From positions 1,674,001-1,738,000 of the forward strand of contig NZ_CP108393.1 of the NCBI RefSeq assembly GCF_035961655.1: 64,000 bases of DNA, in the 5' to 3' direction. Below, piece by piece: positions 33,265-40,789 of this stretch (within the stretch, counting starts at the first letter, position 1; the number at the start of each line of letters is the position of its first letter). The notes beneath the pieces were generated by a model, which saw nothing but the letters and a program-made list of their open reading frames with translations, did not search any database and had not been told where the DNA came from. Origin of the DNA: Streptomyces sp. NBC_01317 (GTDB taxonomy: Bacteria; Actinomycetota; Actinomycetes; Streptomycetales; Streptomycetaceae). The position numbers and the translations under genes are program-made.

Positions 33265-34404
33265 CTACTCCACCAACGCCATCTCCCTCGACGTGTTGTT
33301 GAAGCGGCGGCCGCCGTCCTCCGTCACCGTGACGATGTCCTCGATACGGACGCCGAAGCGGCCCGGGAGGTAGACGCCGGGCTCGATGGAGAAGCACATG
33401 CCGGGGACCATCGGGCGTTCCTCGCCCTCGATCATGTACGGCGGCTCGTGGGTGGTGACGCCGATGCCGTGGCCGGTGCGGTGGATGAAGTACGGGCCGT
33501 ACCCCGCCGCGTCGATGACCGCGCGCGCGGCCCGGTCGACCTCCTGGCAGGCGACTCCGGGGCGTACGGCCTCGAACCCGGCCTGCTGCGCCTCGCGGAC
33601 CAGTTCGTGGACGGTCCGCTCCTCGGCGGTCGGCTCGCCGACGTGGACGGTACGGGTCGTGTCGGAGCCGTAACCGTGCTTGAGGCCGCCGAAGTCGAGG
33701 ACGACCATGTCACCCCGCTCGATGACGCGGGTCCCGGCCTCGTGGTGCGGGTTCGCGCCGTTGGGGCCCGAGCCGACCACCGTGAAGTCGACCTGCGAGT
33801 GGCCGTGCCGCAGGAGCAGCGCGGCCAGGTCCGCCGCCACCTCCGTCTCCCGGCGCCCGGCGAACCGTACGCCGAGGATGTCCCCGTACGCCGCGTCGGC
33901 GGCGGCGCCCGCCGCCTCCGCCCTCGCAAGCTCCCGGGCGTCCTTGACGGCGCGCAGCATGGGCAGCGCCTCGGTCAGCGCCACGTACGAGGTGCCGGGC
34001 AGGGCGTGCTGGAACGCGAGCAGGTGCATGGCCCAGGCGTTGTCACTGACGCCGAACCGTCCCGCCGGGTCGAGCAGGGGCGCCGTGAGCGCGTACGGGT
34101 CCTTGCCATCGGTCCAGTCGCGCAGGGCGAGCGCGGGCGCGCCCGGCGCGCGCTCGGCGTCCCCCGCCTCCAGGGCCGGCACGACGAGCACGGGGTCCTG
34201 CCCGGCGGCGAGAACCAGCAGCGTCAGCCGCTCGGTGTCGGCGCTGGGGCGGTAGCCGGTGAGGTACGTGAGGTCGGGCCCCGGGGCGACGAGCAGCCCC
34301 GCCAGCCCTTCACCGGCGGCCGACGCGGCGGCGCGGGCCATCCGGGCGCGGTAGTCGTCGGCGGTGAAGGGTTCGAGAGCGGGGTCTTCGGTGGGGATGG
34401 CCAT
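33265..34404 (-). CDS. M24-family (Xaa-Pro) peptidase
   Basis: 379-aa aminopeptidase-P/prolidase-type metalloenzyme. N-terminal creatinase-like domain (LLVAPGPDLTYLTGYRPS), then the pita-bread domain with all five dinuclear-metal ligands: Asp in VVLDFGG, Asp in YGSDTTRT, His in HRTGHGIGV, Glu in SIEPGVY and Glu in VRIEDIVTV. Cytosolic, removes or cleaves X-Pro peptides. ATG 34404. Stand-alone leftward gene; 383 bp of non-coding DNA precede it. Confidence 0.9.
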   Translation of the reverse strand: MAIPTEDPALEPFTADDYRARMARAAASAAGEGLAGLLVAPGPDLTYLTGYRPSADTERLTLLVLAAGQDPVLVVPALEAGDAERAPGAPALALRDWTDGKDPYALTAPLLDPAGRFGVSDNAWAMHLLAFQHALPGTSYVALTEALPMLRAVKDARELARAEAAGAAADAAYGDILGVRFAGRRETEVAADLAALLLRHGHSQVDFTVVGSGPNGANPHHEAGTRVIERGDMVVLDFGGLKHGYGSDTTRTVHVGEPTAEERTVHELVREAQQAGFEAVRPGVACQEVDRAARAVIDAAGYGPYFIHRTGHGIGVTTHEPPYMIEGEERPMVPGMCFSIEPGVYLPGRFGVRIEDIVTVTEDGGRRFNNTSREMALVE

Positions 34405-34559
34405 GCCCTCATCCTGCCGGGCGGAGGCGCCGGGCGCGAGCCCCGGGTGGGGAGCGGGCCGGGGGGCCGGGGGGCCGGGGGAGCCTCGTCAGGTTTGTCC
34501 TGGCGGGGCTTCTGTGTGTGTGGGGGGCGGCTGGGGCCGGTGGGGTGTTCGGGTCGGGA

Positions 34560-34680
34560 CGGTAGAGATTGCTTGGCTGGTGTCGGTACGGGGTTGAGCG
34601 AGGCATACGTGGCGGGTGGTCTGTCGGCTCAGCCGCCGTTGTGGCTCGCTTTCTGTGGTTGCTGCTACCAGGGGCGGGGG
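34560..34680 (+). repeat. Dispersed intergenic repeat, copy A
   Basis: About 115 bases here match the reverse complement of 40431-40545, with long identical blocks (TGAGCGAGGCATACGTGGCG, CCGCCGTTGTGG, CTTTCTGTGGTTGC) separated by substitutions. It lies in a gene-free stretch (34405-34787). Neither reading frame is clearly conserved: the amino acids that differ are non-synonymous in all frames. It could be a small RNA or a degenerate mobile-element end. The rest of the stretch holds a G-rich tract at 34460-34490 and the hairpin at 34706. Confidence 0.7.
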
Positions 34681-34705
34681 CCGGTGCCGTCCGTGGGCGA
34701 ATAGG

Positions 34706-34740
34706 TGGGATCTCCCGGGCGACCGCCCAGGAGATCCCAC
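34706..34740. terminator. Strong hairpin downstream of the RlpA-ricin gene
   Basis: GTGGGATCTCC (34706-34716) and GGAGATCCCAC (34730-34740) pair perfectly; after one mismatch GGGC and GCCC extend the stem to about 16 bp with loop GACC. It lies 48 bases beyond the leftward stop at 34788. Confidence 0.75.
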
Positions 34741-34757
34741 TTTGCGGACACGTCCCG
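34738..34757. repeat. MITE-end-like fragment
   Basis: CACTTTGCGGACACGTCCC matches the right terminal repeat of the MITE at 55680-55857 except for one base (GTCCC for GCCC near the tip). No matching left end lies nearby, so this is a short relic or shared motif. Confidence 0.45.
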
Positions 34758-34787
34758 GGGGCACCGGGGCGGCCCCTCAGCCGTGTG

Positions 34788-35717
34788 TCAGCTCGGCAGC
34801 GTCCACAGCTGGTTCGCCGCGCCGAAGCAGTCCCAGATCTGGAGCCGGGTGAGGTTCGCCGAGCTGTTGCCCGTGGCGTCCAGGCACTTGCCGGACTGGG
34901 GGTTCACCACCTGCCCGTTCCCCTGCCGCTGCCACTTCTGCGCGCCGCTACCGTTGCAGGTCCACAGCTGGACCTGCGCGCCGTTCACCGTGGAGCCCGC
35001 CGAGACGTCGAGGCACTTCCCGAGAGCGCGCAGGGTGCCGTCCGCCGCGACGGTCCAGTTCTGGGCGGTGGTGCCGTTGCAGTCGTAGAGCTGTACGGCG
35101 GTGCCGTCGGCCGTACTCGCGGCGTTGACGTCCACGCACTTGCCGCCGAAGCCTCGGATCGGTCCTGTCGCCCCCGTGGGGGTCCCGCCACCGCCACCGC
35201 CACCCCCGGAGAGCACCTCCAAGGTCACGTTGAAGTGCCCCGGATCGGGCGAGATGGCACCGATCCTCTGGAACGCGCCGTCCGACAGGTCGATGCAGAA
35301 GGGCGCACCGGCCGTGGACGCGAAGGAGCCCCGGTCGTTGATCCGGACCGTCACGGAGGCGTTGTTGGCGACGTTGGTGACCTTGACCATCGTGCCGAAG
35401 GGCAGCTGCGGGTTGAGGGTCAGGGACGTGGCGGCCGTCAGGGCGTTCATGTCGAAGATCTCGCCGCTCGCGGTGAACGAGCCGGGAGGTATCTCCGCGC
35501 CGTAGTGCGTGGCCCAGCAGGTCGCGGCGGCGACGGCCGTACCAGACGCTGAGCCCGCCTTCGTGGGCGCCGCCGCTGCCGGCGCGGTGCTGGCGACGGC
35601 CGGCCCGCACACCACCAGCAGAGACACGAGCACGCCCGCGACGCGGCCGGCCGTGCGGCCAAGGCCCGTACGGCCGGGGCCGGTTCTCCCGCCACGAGTG
35701 AATCTCGGCATGCGCAT
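34788..35717 (-). CDS. Secreted RlpA-like (double-psi barrel) and ricin-type lectin protein
   Basis: 309-aa exported protein. A Sec or Tat-like signal (Arg-rich start, then VAGVLVSLLVVCGPAVASTAPAAAA) is followed by an RlpA/expansin-like double-psi beta-barrel (ATCWATHYGAEI, GTMVKVTNVAN, VRINDRG, IDLSDGAFQRIG), a Gly8 linker and a ricin B/CBM13 domain with QLYDCNG, QLWTCNG and QIWDCFG repeats. It may bind or loosen cell-wall or plant polysaccharides. ATG 35717 is preferred: AGAGG lies eleven bases before it, while GTG 35726 is too close. Confidence 0.85.
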   Translation of the reverse strand: MRMPRFTRGGRTGPGRTGLGRTAGRVAGVLVSLLVVCGPAVASTAPAAAAPTKAGSASGTAVAAATCWATHYGAEIPPGSFTASGEIFDMNALTAATSLTLNPQLPFGTMVKVTNVANNASVTVRINDRGSFASTAGAPFCIDLSDGAFQRIGAISPDPGHFNVTLEVLSGGGGGGGGTPTGATGPIRGFGGKCVDVNAASTADGTAVQLYDCNGTTAQNWTVAADGTLRALGKCLDVSAGSTVNGAQVQLWTCNGSGAQKWQRQGNGQVVNPQSGKCLDATGNSSANLTRLQIWDCFGAANQLWTLPS

Positions 35718-35904
35718 GCCAATCACTACCTCTCGCCCGACTCCGGAACCGTGGGGGTGGAGTCATGTCCTGGGATACATGACACACGTGGTGCGTGCCG
35801 AGTTGATCTTGCACACATGACATGCTCACGAAACCCGCCGAGCGGCAAAGCGCTTGAGAATTCACGCATCGGTGGTCCGAACGGCACCGATATGAGCGAG
35901 GCCG

Positions 35905-36774
35905 TCAGTTCCTGGTGGAACGGTCCCGGTTCTGGGGTCGCTGGTCAGGCGTGATGTCCGCGGCCAGGGTGGAGAGCAGGGCCAGGGACTGTTCGGTGCC
36001 GCTGCCGGGTTCGGCGTGATAGATGACGAGAGTGAGTCCGTCGGTGCCGTTGACGGCGAACTTGTCGTAGGCGAGGTCGAGGTCGCCGACCGCGGGGTGA
36101 CGCATGTGGTGGGTGCCGCCCCCCGACAGCGGGCGGACATCGTGCCGGGACCAGATACGAGCGAACGCGGGGCTCTTCACCGCGAGTTCACCGACCAGTG
36201 CCATCAGGCGCGGGTCCTCGACCTCGGGTCCGACCGTGGAGCGCAGGCCCGCGATGAGGGTTTCCACCTTCGCTTCCCAGTCCGGCAGGAGTTCGTGCAT
36301 GGCGGGGTCCAGGATCGTGGCCCTCAGCAGGTTCGTACCGGGGGTGAAGACGGGCGACAGCGCCCGGGCAATGGCGTTGGAGGCCAGTATGTCCAGGTGA
36401 GGGCCCTGCACGAAGGCGGGCGTCGCCTGCCAGGAGTCGATGAGCTGGAGCAGGCTGGGGCGCACCCGCTCGGCGCGGCGCGGCGCGCGCGGCCTCACGG
36501 GGGCCGGCGTGGCGAGCCGGCGCAGGTGGGCACGGGCGTCGTCGTCCAGGTTCAGGGCCCGTGCCACCGCGTCCAGGACCTGGGCGGACGGATTCTGGTC
36601 GCGGCCCTGTTCGAGCCGGGTGTAGTACTCGGTACTGATCCCCGAAAGCATCGCGAGTTCGTCCCTGCGCAGACCGGGTACGCGGCGACGCCCGTTGTCG
36701 CGCAGGCCCACCTGCTCGGGGCGGACCTGATCGCGCCGGGCGCGGAGGAAGTCGCCGATCTGGTTTCCGGTCAT
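35905..36774 (-). CDS. XRE-family regulator with MmyB-like ligand-binding domain (1)
   Basis: 289-aa transcription factor. Helix-turn-helix at residues 25-60 (GLRRDELAMLSGISTEYYTRLEQGRDQNPS is characteristic), followed by the MmyB-like PAS-type domain (TPAFVQGPHLDILASNAIARAL, LMALVGELAVKSPAFARIWSRHDV). These bind fatty-acid-like or other small ligands and typically control a divergent oxidoreductase; here the SDR gene starts 147 bp away. ATG 36774. The best-supported target is the shared promoter region. Confidence 0.88.
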   Translation of the reverse strand: MTGNQIGDFLRARRDQVRPEQVGLRDNGRRRVPGLRRDELAMLSGISTEYYTRLEQGRDQNPSAQVLDAVARALNLDDDARAHLRRLATPAPVRPRAPRRAERVRPSLLQLIDSWQATPAFVQGPHLDILASNAIARALSPVFTPGTNLLRATILDPAMHELLPDWEAKVETLIAGLRSTVGPEVEDPRLMALVGELAVKSPAFARIWSRHDVRPLSGGGTHHMRHPAVGDLDLAYDKFAVNGTDGLTLVIYHAEPGSGTEQSLALLSTLAADITPDQRPQNRDRSTRN

Positions 36775-36921
36775 GAATCCACCGTAAAGCCGATCCCCCA
36801 CGGCTTGGGTGTCCCTGCTGGGGAGGGGTCTCAACAGGGGAATCGCTACCTGTCCCCGCGCGGCGAAGACTCTTCTCAGGGCGGCGAAGGGCCGCCCGGT
36901 CCACCGAAGGAGAAGATTCCC

Positions 36922-37764
36922 ATGACTGCGCGTACCTGGTTCATCACCGGCGTCAACAGCGGCTTCGGGCGGGAGATGACCGAGCAGCTCCTGCGGCGCG
37001 GCGACCGTGTCGCGGGCACCGTACGCAAGCTGGACGCCGTCGCGGACCTGAAGGACACGTACGGAGACCGCTTCTGGGTCGCCCATCTGGACGTGACCGA
37101 CACGGCGGAGATCAAGACCGTCGTGGACAAGGCGTTCGCCGAGCTCGGCACGGTCGACGTCGTGGTCAACAACGCCGGATACGGTCTGTTCGGCGCGGCC
37201 GAGGAGCTCACCGACGCCCAGATCGACCATGTCATCGCCACCAACCTGACGGGCTCCATCCACGTCACCCGCGCGGCCCTGCCGCACCTGCGCGCCCAGC
37301 AGGGGGGCCGGATCATCCAGATCTCGACCTTCGGCGGCCAGGCCGCGTTCCCGGGCGGCTCGATGTACCACGCCACGAAGTGGGCCGTCGAGGGCTTCAC
37401 CGAGGCCGTGGCACATGAGGTCGCCGGCTTCGGCATCGGAGTCACCATCATCGAGCCCGGCGGTGCCCGTACCCAGTTCCGTTACGGCTCCGCCCAGCTG
37501 GGCCCGGCTCTGGACGCCTACGCCGACACCCCCGTCGCCGCGGTCCGCACCCTGCTCGCAAGCGGTACGGCCCTGTCGCCCGGCGACCCGGCCAGGATGG
37601 CCTCGGTCATCATCGCCAGCACGGAGCAGACCCCGGCCCCCCTGCGCATCGCGCTGGGCACGGACTCCTTCGGCATCATCCGCAAGTCCCTCACCGACCG
37701 CCTGGCCGCCCTGGAGGCACAGCAGGACGTGGCCGCGTCGACGGACTTCCCGGCCGGGGAGTAG
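36922..37764 (+). CDS. Short-chain dehydrogenase/reductase (SDR)
   Basis: 280-aa classical SDR. NADP-binding TGVNSGFGREM (residues 9-19), NNAGYG, the catalytic Ser in ISTFGGQA and YHATKWA (Tyr-x-x-x-Lys) are all present. ATG 36922 follows AAGGAGA at ideal spacing. Divergent from the MmyB-type regulator that probably controls it. Substrate unknown; such pairs are frequent in Streptomyces secondary metabolism and detoxification. Confidence 0.9.
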   Translation: MTARTWFITGVNSGFGREMTEQLLRRGDRVAGTVRKLDAVADLKDTYGDRFWVAHLDVTDTAEIKTVVDKAFAELGTVDVVVNNAGYGLFGAAEELTDAQIDHVIATNLTGSIHVTRAALPHLRAQQGGRIIQISTFGGQAAFPGGSMYHATKWAVEGFTEAVAHEVAGFGIGVTIIEPGGARTQFRYGSAQLGPALDAYADTPVAAVRTLLASGTALSPGDPARMASVIIASTEQTPAPLRIALGTDSFGIIRKSLTDRLAALEAQQDVAASTDFPAGE

Positions 37765-37927
37765 TCCCCGGGCGGGCGGACACCACACGCCGTGGCCGGC
37801 GGCCTGAGACAACCGATCACCGGCAGGTGCCCGTCGTTGTTCACGGCAACCGCGCGGGGGCGGACGCGGCTGGCGCACGCACACGCGCAGAGCCGTATCG
37901 GCACCCAGGGGGGGTTGCGCCTCCCCG

Positions 37928-37945
37928 GGGGCCGGCTCCGGCCCC
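37928..37945. terminator. Candidate hairpin in convergent region
   Basis: GGGGCCGG (37928-37935) and CCGGCCCC (37938-37945) face each other in the 274-bp region between the SDR gene and the leftward gene ending at 38039. Nothing else was recognised in this stretch. The minimal loop means the inner pairs must open. Confidence 0.4.
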
Positions 37946-38038
37946 GGCGCCACCGCGACGGGCGGAACCACCCCATGAGTCATGAGTCGGGCGGGCGGCT
38001 CGAACCCCCGGCCGGTCGGGCAGGCGGGTCAGCGGGGA

Positions 38039-38995
38039 TCAACCCGGCGGGTCCTGCGCCACCAACCGCTCCAGCAGCGCCTCGAAATCGTCGCCCACGA
38101 CGATCCGCAGCCCCTCGCCGTCCTCGTCCTCCTCGCTGAGCTGCGTGAGCGTGCCGCCGCGCCACCAGTAGACGTACGGACTGATCGCACCCGGCGTGTC
38201 CTCGAACCCCGACGCGGCAAAGGACGCCATCGCGTTGAGGGTCGGGATCATCGTGGCGTCGCGGATGACGTGGAAGGCGAGCTGATGACGGAAGGGCATC
38301 GCGACCAGCGCGCCGTCCAGGCCGATCTGCCGGCCGGTGACCCGCTGGACGACCGAGTCCAGCGCGAGGACGCGGCTGGCCGTGTAGAACGAGTCGCCGA
38401 GGACCACCTCGAAGCGCATCCCGTCCGCGTCCTTGACCGTCTCGCGCTTCTCCACCGGCAGCTCGCGCAGATTCCGCAGCGCCCGCTCCCGCAGCCGCGC
38501 GACCTCCCCCAGCGGCTCCAGCGCCTCGTCCGTGAGCATCATGACGCTCTCGGGCAGGTCCAGGGCCAGCACCTCGTACAGCCCGGGGGCGACGGAACGC
38601 GCGTAGGCGAACGTCTGCGGGTCCAGGCCCTCGGCGCTGATGACCCGGGGGTAGAGCTGGGCGCGGATCTGGTCGGGCGGCAGGGTGTCGAGGGCGGAGG
38701 GGCCGTCCATCGTACGGAGCACCATCCCGGCGTGCTGGCGGGCCAGTTCGCCCCAGACACGCGGGCCCCGGTCGTCGTTGTGGCACACGGCCGCGAGGTT
38801 GCCGAGGCCGAACTGACGGCCGGAACTGTCCGTCACCACGTCCACATAGACCGTGACCTCCAGGCCGTGCTCCGCGAAGGCCTCACGCACCTGGCCACGG
38901 AACAGCGCCCCCTCGTCGACCGAGAAGAAGGAGAACGCCGGATCGCGCGGCGTGTCCCGTGCGTCGCGCCTAGGCCCCCGTCGGAAGAACCCCAC
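38039..38995 (-). CDS. Conserved hypothetical protein
   Basis: 318-aa soluble protein, not recognised with certainty. Features: VYVDVVTDSSGRQFGLGNLAAVCHND near residue 45, GDSFYTASRVLALD and PFRHQLAFHVIRDATMIPTLNAM in the C-terminal half, then an acidic tail region EEDEDGEG. No signal peptide or helix pair. It loosely resembles DUF1444-type proteins in the GDSFYT segment, but I would not assign it. GTG 38995 is favoured by GGAGG seven bases upstream; upstream ATGs at 39022 and 39031 lack a site. Confidence 0.6.
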   Translation of the reverse strand: MGFFRRGPRRDARDTPRDPAFSFFSVDEGALFRGQVREAFAEHGLEVTVYVDVVTDSSGRQFGLGNLAAVCHNDDRGPRVWGELARQHAGMVLRTMDGPSALDTLPPDQIRAQLYPRVISAEGLDPQTFAYARSVAPGLYEVLALDLPESVMMLTDEALEPLGEVARLRERALRNLRELPVEKRETVKDADGMRFEVVLGDSFYTASRVLALDSVVQRVTGRQIGLDGALVAMPFRHQLAFHVIRDATMIPTLNAMASFAASGFEDTPGAISPYVYWWRGGTLTQLSEEDEDGEGLRIVVGDDFEALLERLVAQDPPG

Positions 38996-39292
38996 ACCAT
39001 CGCCTCCACCCGTGTCGGCCATGCCCGCCATGACCGCCGTACCGCCCGTCGCCGGGCGGATCGCCGTCCCGCAGATCATCGGCCTTCCGGCGATCGTCCA
39101 AACTACGAGCCTAGGCCCTGTCCGGCGGAACCCCGAGGACGGGCCCCGGACGCCCCGTACCGTACCCACACCGACGCCGTCACGATCCCGGCGCCACAGA
39201 TGGTCCGCGATCGCCGGACGGGCGCGACGCCGGCCGGTACGGCACCGCCGACCCGAGGCCCGCCCGGTGATCAAGAGTCCCGGAGGGACGGC
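38996..39292. other. Intergenic region between kinase-like and hypothetical genes
   Basis: 297 bp on the leftward strand. CTAGGCCCTGTCC at about 39111 and its approximate inverse GGGACGGCCTAG ending at 39296 resemble diverged element ends, and the kinase stop codon TAG is part of the latter. This may be an old MITE remnant. A leftward promoter for the 38039-38995 gene is expected here. No coding sequence is supported. Confidence 0.4.
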
Positions 39293-39916
39293 CTAGTCCT
39301 CCTCCAGGCCGACGACCAGATCCGCGCGCCCCCGGCCCCGCGCCACCAGACGCGCGTTGGCCTCGTCGGAGTCCCTGACCCAGCGCTCCGCGTACCCGCG
39401 CTCCTTGCCGAAGCGGACATGCCGGTCCACCAGCCGTCGTACGCGCACCTCGGGGTCCAGGTCCAGGAACCACACCTCGTCCAGGAGCGGGCGGACCGCC
39501 GCCCAGGGGCCTTCGTCGTGCAGCAGGTAGTTGCCCTCCGTGACGACGAGCGGAATCTCCGGCGGTACGGGGAGGCTCCCCGCGACCGGCTCCTCCAGGG
39601 ACCGGTCGAAGGCGGGCGCGTACACGACGGCGCCGGGTTCCGGGGTACGCAGCCGGGCGAGCAGGGCCGCGTAACCGGTGGCGTCGAAGGTGTCGGGGGC
39701 GCCCTTGCGGTCCGCGCGGCCGAGGCGGTCGAGTTCCGCACCCGCCAGGTGGAAGCCGTCCATGGGGACGAGGACGGCGAGCCCGCCGAGGCGCTCGACC
39801 AGGAGGGCGGCGAGGGTGGACTTGCCGACGCCGGGCGGCCCGGCGATCCCGAGCAGGCGGCGGTGGCCGGGGACGGCGAGGCGGCGGGCGCGGGCGATGA
39901 GGGCGGGCACGTCCAT
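39293..39916 (-). CDS. P-loop nucleoside/nucleotide kinase family protein
   Basis: 207-aa kinase of the uridine/pantothenate-kinase-like group. Walker A is GIAGPPGVGKST (residues 24-35), the substrate loop is VLVPMDGFHLAG, and PLVVTEGNYLLHDEGPW is characteristic of fructose/pantothenate-kinase-type 'nucleoside kinase' proteins. The lid region RHVRFGKERGYAERWVRDSDEANARLV is intact. Phosphoryl acceptor unknown (a sugar or nucleoside). ATG 39916. Divergent from a VOC protein across 55 bp with an ATACGTATAACGTACG near-palindrome. Confidence 0.85.
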   Translation of the reverse strand: MDVPALIARARRLAVPGHRRLLGIAGPPGVGKSTLAALLVERLGGLAVLVPMDGFHLAGAELDRLGRADRKGAPDTFDATGYAALLARLRTPEPGAVVYAPAFDRSLEEPVAGSLPVPPEIPLVVTEGNYLLHDEGPWAAVRPLLDEVWFLDLDPEVRVRRLVDRHVRFGKERGYAERWVRDSDEANARLVARGRGRADLVVGLEED

Positions 39917-39971
39917 GGGGGCATTCTCCCACCCTTGCCGCGCCCTGATCATACGTATAACGTACGGACGC

Positions 39972-40364
39972 ATGTCACACATCGCCCTGGTCACCCTGGT
40001 CGTCGCCGACTACGACGAGGCCCTCGCCTTCTACACGGACAAGCTCGGCTTCGAGCTGGTCGAGGACACCGACCGGGGCGACGGCTCCCGCTGGGTCGTG
40101 GTCCGTCCTGGCGGCGCGGGAGCGGGCGCGGCCTCCCTCCTCCTGGCCCGCGCGGCCGACGACACACAGCGCGCGAGCGTCGGCAAGCAGACCGGCGGCC
40201 GGGTCGGCTTCTTCCTCCACACAGAGGACTTCGCTCGCGACCACGCGAAGATGCTGGCGGCGGGCGTCCGCTTCACAGAGGAGCCCCGCCACGAACCGTA
40301 CGGCTCGGTAGCGGTCTTCGAGGACCTGTACGGCAACCGCTGGGACCTGCTCCAGCCCGCGTAG
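39972..40364 (+). CDS. VOC-family (glyoxalase/dioxygenase fold) protein
   Basis: 130-aa single vicinal-oxygen-chelate unit: LVTLVVADYDEALAFYTDKLGFELVED at the start, HTEDFARDHAKMLAAGVRF, then FEDLYGNRWDLLQP at the end with the metal Glu replaced or supplied by D/L region. Likely a dimeric metal-binding enzyme or antibiotic-binding protein. The near-palindrome just upstream may be a shared operator with the kinase gene. Confidence 0.85.
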   Translation: MSHIALVTLVVADYDEALAFYTDKLGFELVEDTDRGDGSRWVVVRPGGAGAGAASLLLARAADDTQRASVGKQTGGRVGFFLHTEDFARDHAKMLAAGVRFTEEPRHEPYGSVAVFEDLYGNRWDLLQPA

Positions 40365-40789
40365 GCCGTATCCCGCCCACCCCACACAGAGCGAGCCCTC
40401 CCCTACCGCCCGCCCCTACGGCCAAGGGGTTTCTGGCCGCAACCACAGAAAGCCGGCCACAACGGCGGTCGCGCCGACCGATCACCCGCCACGTATGCCT
40501 CGCTCAGCCCCCCACCCACACCAGCCCGGATATCTCTGCCGTTACGGCCCCTGCCGAACACCGGACACAAACCCCACGGGACCACGGGACGCGCACAGCA
40601 CGCCCCCCCCGTCGCCCGTACGCCGCCCGTACGCCGCCCTTCGCCCGTACGCGGCCTCGCGTCCGTACCAGCTCAGCCGGACCCCGTCAGGGTCTTCTCT
40701 CCGTAGCGCTCTCCTCCCGCCGCGAATTGAAGTAGACATTGGCGAGCACACAGCACGCGCACGCACAGCAGACACAGGAGAGCCGGCGC
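40365..40789. repeat. Gene-free region holding dispersed repeat copy B
   Basis: 425 bp without a supported gene. Bases 40431-40545 are copy B of the repeat at 34560-34680, in opposite orientation, about 80 percent identical by eye. Then follow direct repeats of CGCCCGTACG (40610-40665). The last 100 bases lead into the GAP1-type gene and include its ribosome site. Confidence 0.65.

Noticed and set aside
34600..34704. Small protein LSEAYVAG... in repeat copy A, also readable in copy B
   Set aside because: Residue differences between copies are non-synonymous and the other frames are equally conserved, so coding selection is not supported.
37990..38050. T-arm-like GGTTCGAGCC on the minus strand suggesting a tRNA
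   Set aside because: No acceptor, D or anticodon arms could be paired around it, there is no 3' CCA, and the segment overlaps the end of a supported protein gene.
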